64,000 bases of DNA from CAYYYP01 sp964475985. GTDB taxonomy: Bacteria > Bdellovibrionota > UBA1018 > CAYHWW01. Position numbers and translations under genes: made by a program. Below are positions 59,839-64,000 of the stretch, one piece after another. The stretch lies in assembly GCA_964475985.1 (NCBI GenBank), contig CAYYYP010000006.1, positions 1 through 64,000 on the forward strand, in the 5' to 3' direction. Positions within the stretch are counted from its first letter, which is position 1; every line of letters begins with the position of its first letter. A model generated the notes under the pieces. It had not been told where the DNA came from. It saw only the letters and a program-made list of their open reading frames with translations, and did not search any database.

Positions 59839-62265
59839 TCAAAACTCTACGATCCACGCACCATCGTCGCCGGGCCGCTCAGGTTTATAACTTTGAATAT
59901 AGTTTAGTGACTTGATGACTTCTAAGAATGCCGCCTTAACCGCACCCGATCCATGACCCGTCACCACCTTCACGCTGGAGGCGCCCGTGGAGAGCGCAGA
60001 ATCTAGAAACTTTTCTAAGCTTTCTTTAACTTCAATGCCCCTAAGTCCACGAAGATTTAGGGTGGAGGAGGGGGTGCTAGAATAAGTTTCGGAAGAAGCT
60101 TGGTAGGATTTTTTCACCTTGCGCATTGGGGCGCCCGTCTTTTTTGGTTTTCCTTCTACGGTAAAATCTTTGTCTTCAAGTTCGGTACGCAACGCTCCCA
60201 TGGAAATAGTAGCCTTTTTGGTGACCGCGTTCCACGTCGCAATGATCCCGTAACGCCCGCCCCAGAGAGGAATATGATCCTTAACTTTAACCTCAAGCCC
60301 CTTTTCGGGAGTTCGTGTGCCCGGGGCAGTTGGGGAGCTGTCATGTCTTTTGGCCTCGGAACTCACCGGGCCTTTAAGGATTTCCTTGGCGAAGTTTTTT
60401 AACTCGTCTTTGGTTTTCTTAAGTTCAGAAATTTTTTCCTGGGGTCTCTTTGCGAGACTTTGAGTTTGGGCTTGAGCTTCATATTTCCTCTCTAAAATTC
60501 TGATCTCGTCTTCTGAGCGCTGTAGAAACTCGCTCAGTTTTTCCTGGAATTGAGTTTCGAGTTCTGCCCGTAAATCTTGAAGCTCCATTTGGGCATTGGA
60601 TTCGAGGACGGCGCTTCTCGCCTCTACGTCCCTAAGGGATTCTTGCAGCCTCAGTGAAAGGCCCTGATAATCTAGTTTTTCAGGATTCATCCAGTTCTGG
60701 GCTTCCTTTAGAACCTCATGGTCAAGTCCAAGAAGTGTCGCAACTTCCAGGGCGTGACTCTGTCCCATTTGATTCGGTAAAAATCGGTAGGTCGGAGAGT
60801 GGTTTTGAAATTCCATGGCGGCCACCGTAGTTTTCTCGGTACGCAGGGCATTTTGGGCTAGCCCAGAAAAGTGCGTGGTCATGAAAATATTATGGCCGGC
60901 CGTGATCAACTTTTTTAGAATTGCAGTGGAAAGAGCGGTAGCCTCTTCAGGGTCAGTGCTGGAGAGGATCTCGTCCACGAGGATGAGACTTACGGGTTCA
61001 ACTTCGGCCATGACGGCCTTCATATCCCTTACCTGCGAGGAAAAACTGGAAAGGCCGTCGCTTAGATTTTGATCATCGCCTACCAGCGCAACTACGTTTC
61101 TATAAAACGGAAGCTGGGATCCAGTTTTTGCAGAGATAAATAGACCGCATTTAGCCATGAGTGCATTCAGTGCCAGTGCTTTCAACAGAACGGTTTTTCC
61201 GCCCGTATTGGGCCCCGAAATTACGCAGGCCATTTGGCCTTCCAGTTGAATATCATTGCCGATGGCTTTTTTCCCGGCCGCCTTCAGGTACGGATGGGTG
61301 AGGTTTTTTAGAATAAGGCCGTCCGAAAAAACGGGCCGCACTAATGTCCAGTCACGAGCAAGATCCGTGGCGGCAAAAATAAAGTCTAGTTCAGCTAACG
61401 GTTCTACCCACGCTAAAAATTCTGAGCTTCGGTCACCGATCCGTTGGGAAAGTTCCCGCAGGATGCGTAATTCCTCAAACCTCACCTTAGCTTCAATGGT
61501 CTGCAGTTCGTTGTTTTCCGCAACGAATTCCAATGGCTCAATAAAAAGACTTTGCCGACTTTGGCTTTGGGCCAAAATATGGCCAGAGATTTCTCCTCGG
61601 TGATCAGCCCTCAGGGGCACCACGAATCGACCATCGATTTGGTCAAAAAAATCATCCTGCAATAAACCATCGTCATGCCAGCGCCGCACGCGGTTCTGTA
61701 AAGTTTTTTGAATGGCCACCCGCTTCTCCGTCCGCATTTGCCGGAATTTTTTAAGATCCGTAGAGGCTGTGTCTAGAATCTCGCCCGAGAAATTTACACT
61801 ACGCTTAATGATCGCTACGAGCTCCACGGCCTTTGGGGCGAAGCGAAACAAGCCTTGCAAACTTGGAATCTCACTTTCGGCTGAAACCTGCCGCAGGCCT
61901 TCCCCAACGAGGGTAATGGACTCCATGAATTTTCCCGAAATAAAAATCTCCTGAGGGTCAAGCACGCCGCCGCGGGAGGATCGGTGAAACGCTGGAAGGG
62001 GATCGGCTACATCCGATAAAAGGGCTGGCAGTCCAATAAGATTGCGTAGCTCCGCATTCTGTAAAATATGCCCCGCCTCATCTAAAAGTTTTAGTCGCTG
62101 CTCCGCCGCCCCTTGGCTAGGCAGGGGCGCAATGCGTTCGGCCAAATCTTTTCCTAAGGGAGAGCGCGCCCGTTCCATCAGGGCGTGCGTTAGGCTTTGC
62201 CAATCAAGGTTACGCAAGGTGCGAGAATAGAGGGAGGATGAATTCATAGAAATTGTGGGTCCCAT
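59839..62265 (-). CDS. mutS2: MutS2 ATPase with Smr domain
   Basis: 808 residues: MutS core and lever helices (1-300), ATPase domain with Walker A GPNTGGKTVLLKALA, SSFSSQVRDMKAVM and Walker B LILVDEILSSTDPEEATAL, a long coiled coil (about 500-640), a KOW-like beta segment (GGRYGIIATWNAVTKKATISMG) and the C-terminal Smr domain (LNLRGLRGIEVKESLEKFL, VKVVTGHGSGAVKAAF). In Bacillus, MutS2 senses collided ribosomes and, with RqcH, feeds ribosome quality control. The start is ATG 62265 or 62247. It is divergent from an RqcH-like gene with 44 bp between starts, supporting that role. Confidence 0.93.
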   Translation of the reverse strand: MGPTISMNSSSLYSRTLRNLDWQSLTHALMERARSPLGKDLAERIAPLPSQGAAEQRLKLLDEAGHILQNAELRNLIGLPALLSDVADPLPAFHRSSRGGVLDPQEIFISGKFMESITLVGEGLRQVSAESEIPSLQGLFRFAPKAVELVAIIKRSVNFSGEILDTASTDLKKFRQMRTEKRVAIQKTLQNRVRRWHDDGLLQDDFFDQIDGRFVVPLRADHRGEISGHILAQSQSRQSLFIEPLEFVAENNELQTIEAKVRFEELRILRELSQRIGDRSSEFLAWVEPLAELDFIFAATDLARDWTLVRPVFSDGLILKNLTHPYLKAAGKKAIGNDIQLEGQMACVISGPNTGGKTVLLKALALNALMAKCGLFISAKTGSQLPFYRNVVALVGDDQNLSDGLSSFSSQVRDMKAVMAEVEPVSLILVDEILSSTDPEEATALSTAILKKLITAGHNIFMTTHFSGLAQNALRTEKTTVAAMEFQNHSPTYRFLPNQMGQSHALEVATLLGLDHEVLKEAQNWMNPEKLDYQGLSLRLQESLRDVEARSAVLESNAQMELQDLRAELETQFQEKLSEFLQRSEDEIRILERKYEAQAQTQSLAKRPQEKISELKKTKDELKNFAKEILKGPVSSEAKRHDSSPTAPGTRTPEKGLEVKVKDHIPLWGGRYGIIATWNAVTKKATISMGALRTELEDKDFTVEGKPKKTGAPMRKVKKSYQASSETYSSTPSSTLNLRGLRGIEVKESLEKFLDSALSTGASSVKVVTGHGSGAVKAAFLEVIKSLNYIQSYKPERPGDDGAWIVEF

Positions 62266-62309
62266 AAAATTGAGCTGCGTCCTTGATTATATGTCATAAA
62301 GAAGGGGCC

Positions 62310-63893
62310 ATGAGTATGAATTATCAAGAGCTTGCAAAAACCGCCGATGCCCTGAAATCCGAATTTCCGTTGGGTTTGAAGCGAGTGGGGCTGATCGAAT
62401 TTTTAAGTCCAAATGCTCCGCTTCCCGTAAGTGATTTGAATCTTGGTTTTGAAACTGAAACTGGGGAAATTCTAGTTTTTTGTTTTCGGGCTCCCTGGGT
62501 AGGACTCTATTTTTTATCTTCAGAGTTCCTCAGGGATTTGTTTAAAGCTCAGGGGCAAAGCATTCTGTGGAAACCCGTTTCCCAATTCTCCCAGGCCTTT
62601 GGTGGCATAAATTTTTTGCTGGGCAAGGAAATCATAGGCATCGAGTCCCTTTCACTCTGGCCCAATGATCGTGTGGTAGAGCTTTCGCTGGTTTATGAAG
62701 AAAACGCGAGGTCCCAAGGTACTTCCTCTCCTCAGCAGACGGCAGTTTTTCGGGCCCAACTTTTTCCGGCCAAACCCAATTGGGAATTTGAAGCGGCTGG
62801 CCAAAAACTCGGATGGCGAGGAGAGATCTCAAATTTGCCGAGGCCTACTGCGGCATTTGCTTTAGGCCAGGTGAGGGACATCTTCCAGGGATTGGCGGCG
62901 AAGTCCTTTTTGCGTGTGGTCGCGGACCATTTTTTAAAATTAAGATTTGCTGAATCTCGTAAGCTTTTCATGGAGCGAATTTTTGTCTGGGTACGGTCGC
63001 GCCAAGCCCATTTTCGTAAGATTTCACAGGAACTGGAATCCTCAAAACGGGAATCCGAAAAAGCACAAAAGCTTAGATTATACGGCGAAACCTTGAAATC
63101 CGTTCTGCATGAGTATCCTAAAACTTGGCGGGGTTCGGCCATTCAGGTTGATGGGCTTGAAATCCCCATCCAGGAAGGCTTGAGCCTACCTGAGCAAAGC
63201 GCAAAGTTTTTTCATAACGCCAGAAAGTTTGAGCGTACGGAAATTGAAGTCAAAGCTAGGGAGACTACTATTTCATCCGTTCTGCAAAAGCTCACCAGGG
63301 TTGCGCAGGCGCTTTTGCAGTTAGCAAAAAACTCTGAAGACCTCTCCTTTGACCTAGTCCAGGAAGCTCAGAAGATTTTTCGGGAAGAGGCGCTTACTGA
63401 AGGTACGGAATTTATAGCGGGACTTGCGCATAAAAAACCTGCGGCATCCGTACCAAAACGACAGAAGCTATTTGAGAAAGCTGGCCTTAAATCCTATTCC
63501 TCCAAGGAAGGCCACCGGATTTGGGTGGGGCGCAACGCGAAAGAGAATGAAGAGCTCGTGATGAGACTCGCTAAGGGCAACGATCTATGGATGCACCTTA
63601 AAGGCAAACCGGGAGCGCACGTTGTGGTGCAAGCCCAGAAAAATAAATCTGTATCGCTCGAGACGCTTCTGGACGCGGCCCTGCTTTGCGCTTTTTATTC
63701 TGACGTAAAAGTAGGAAGCAAGGTTGAGGTGGACTATACGCCCCGAAAAAATGTGAAACGAATTTCTGGCGGAAATAAGGGTAGAAAACCCGGAAAAGAT
63801 TCTGGCAAACAGTTTTTAGTCACTTATTCGCAGAATAAAACGTTGATGGTTGGCGTGACCCAAGAAAAACTTCAGGCCGCTTTATCGCGGTAA
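62310..63893 (+). CDS. rqcH: NFACT family protein, RqcH/Rqc2 homologue
   Basis: 527 residues from the ATG at 62310, with GAAGGGG just before it. NFACT-N (1-190) keeps the D120-R121 pair in WPNDRVVELSL, the DR motif needed for alanine tailing; a coiled coil (about 225-345) contains helix-hairpin arms; NFACT-R (about 395-520) reads EGHRIWVGRNAKENEELV and DLWMHLKGKPGAHVVV. RqcH binds stalled 50S subunits and adds C-terminal Ala tails to nascent chains. Its neighbour mutS2 is divergent. The 3' end overlaps a convergent gene by 22 bp. Confidence 0.88.
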   Translation: MSMNYQELAKTADALKSEFPLGLKRVGLIEFLSPNAPLPVSDLNLGFETETGEILVFCFRAPWVGLYFLSSEFLRDLFKAQGQSILWKPVSQFSQAFGGINFLLGKEIIGIESLSLWPNDRVVELSLVYEENARSQGTSSPQQTAVFRAQLFPAKPNWEFEAAGQKLGWRGEISNLPRPTAAFALGQVRDIFQGLAAKSFLRVVADHFLKLRFAESRKLFMERIFVWVRSRQAHFRKISQELESSKRESEKAQKLRLYGETLKSVLHEYPKTWRGSAIQVDGLEIPIQEGLSLPEQSAKFFHNARKFERTEIEVKARETTISSVLQKLTRVAQALLQLAKNSEDLSFDLVQEAQKIFREEALTEGTEFIAGLAHKKPAASVPKRQKLFEKAGLKSYSSKEGHRIWVGRNAKENEELVMRLAKGNDLWMHLKGKPGAHVVVQAQKNKSVSLETLLDAALLCAFYSDVKVGSKVEVDYTPRKNVKRISGGNKGRKPGKDSGKQFLVTYSQNKTLMVGVTQEKLQAALSR

Positions 63894-64000
63894 AGGATTT
63901 TCATAAGCCGGGCTTTTTTTTCTTCCTTTAAAAATTTTCCAAGCTCCTGGCCGACAATGTTTTGCCCTTGCGCTGTCGTGATCAGTTCCCGCTGGAAAGC
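63872..64000 (-). CDS. C-terminal end of an unidentified gene cut by the right edge
   Basis: On the minus strand the frame ending at the TGA (63874-63872) is open to the window edge and codes for 42 residues including ITTAQGQNIVGQELGKFLKE and ARLMKILYRDKAA. The residue pattern looks like a real protein C-terminus, perhaps of a nucleotidyltransferase-type enzyme, but too little is visible to name it. It overlaps the rqcH 3' end. Confidence 0.6.
   Translation of the reverse strand, partial: AFQRELITTAQGQNIVGQELGKFLKEEKKARLMKILYRDKAA

Noticed and set aside
1..64000. tRNA, rRNA genes and cobalamin riboswitches
   Set aside because: I looked in the intergenic stretches and found no cloverleaf-like sequence or B12 box; all long gaps are described separately.

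Overview
The window looks like chromosome from a Gram-negative bacterium of the Bdellovibrionota (Bdellovibrio-like) type. The signs are a full Tol transport block, many signal-peptide proteins with no recognisable family, a REP-associated tyrosine transposase of the kind common in that group, and two NtrC-type sigma-54 activators. The lineage is an inference from gene content and protein style, not from a marker gene.

Layout. 1-9 kb: a very large protein of unknown function cut by the window edge, a CPBP membrane protease, a secreted orphan protein, then a degenerate repeat array leading into a RAYT transposase and a GlsB-type membrane protein. 9.6-11.4 kb: iron superoxide dismutase and a CarH/LitR-type MerR regulator with a cobalamin-binding domain. 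11.4-19.7 kb: a tightly packed carotenoid operon (TPR protein, crtY, crtE, crtI, crtB, crtZ, crtX) predicted to make glycosylated zeaxanthin. crtE is split by a 1379-bp IS3-family element with a 4-bp target duplication; removing it restores an exact reading frame. 19.7-28.3 kb: orphan secreted or outer-membrane proteins, large-subunit catalase, and a clsB-ybhP-like pair. 28.4-33.1 kb: purA, a class V aminotransferase, a small basic protein and a GAF/sigma-54 activator. 33.4-39.4 kb: a DUF4143 ATPase, an SRPBCC protein and a tolQ-tolR-tolA-tolB operon without pal. 39.5-48.4 kb: ftsE-ftsX-envC-ctpA followed by a HAD phosphatase, xseA, an active M23 peptidase, an SH3/beta-barrel protein with a stop codon in its signal peptide, and an Mpo1-like protein. 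48.4-59.8 kb: two more secreted orphans, the cobalamin adenosyltransferase, queF, hslO (Hsp33), an HDOD/histidine kinase/NtrC triad, a TPR protein and a SEC-C protein. 59.8-64 kb: divergent mutS2 and an NFACT/RqcH gene, then the end of one more gene at the right edge.

How the parts fit. The CarH-type regulator sits divergently beside the carotenoid operon, and candidate operator repeats lie between them, so light- and B12-dependent control of pigment is the natural reading. The usual capping tryptophan of CarH is missing, and crtE is broken, so the circuit may be altered or silent in this strain. SodB and KatE add superoxide and peroxide defence. FtsEX, the degenerate EnvC, CtpA and the M23 enzyme form an envelope-division and wall-remodelling block next to Tol. 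MutS2 and RqcH side by side suggest a ribosome-collision quality-control module.
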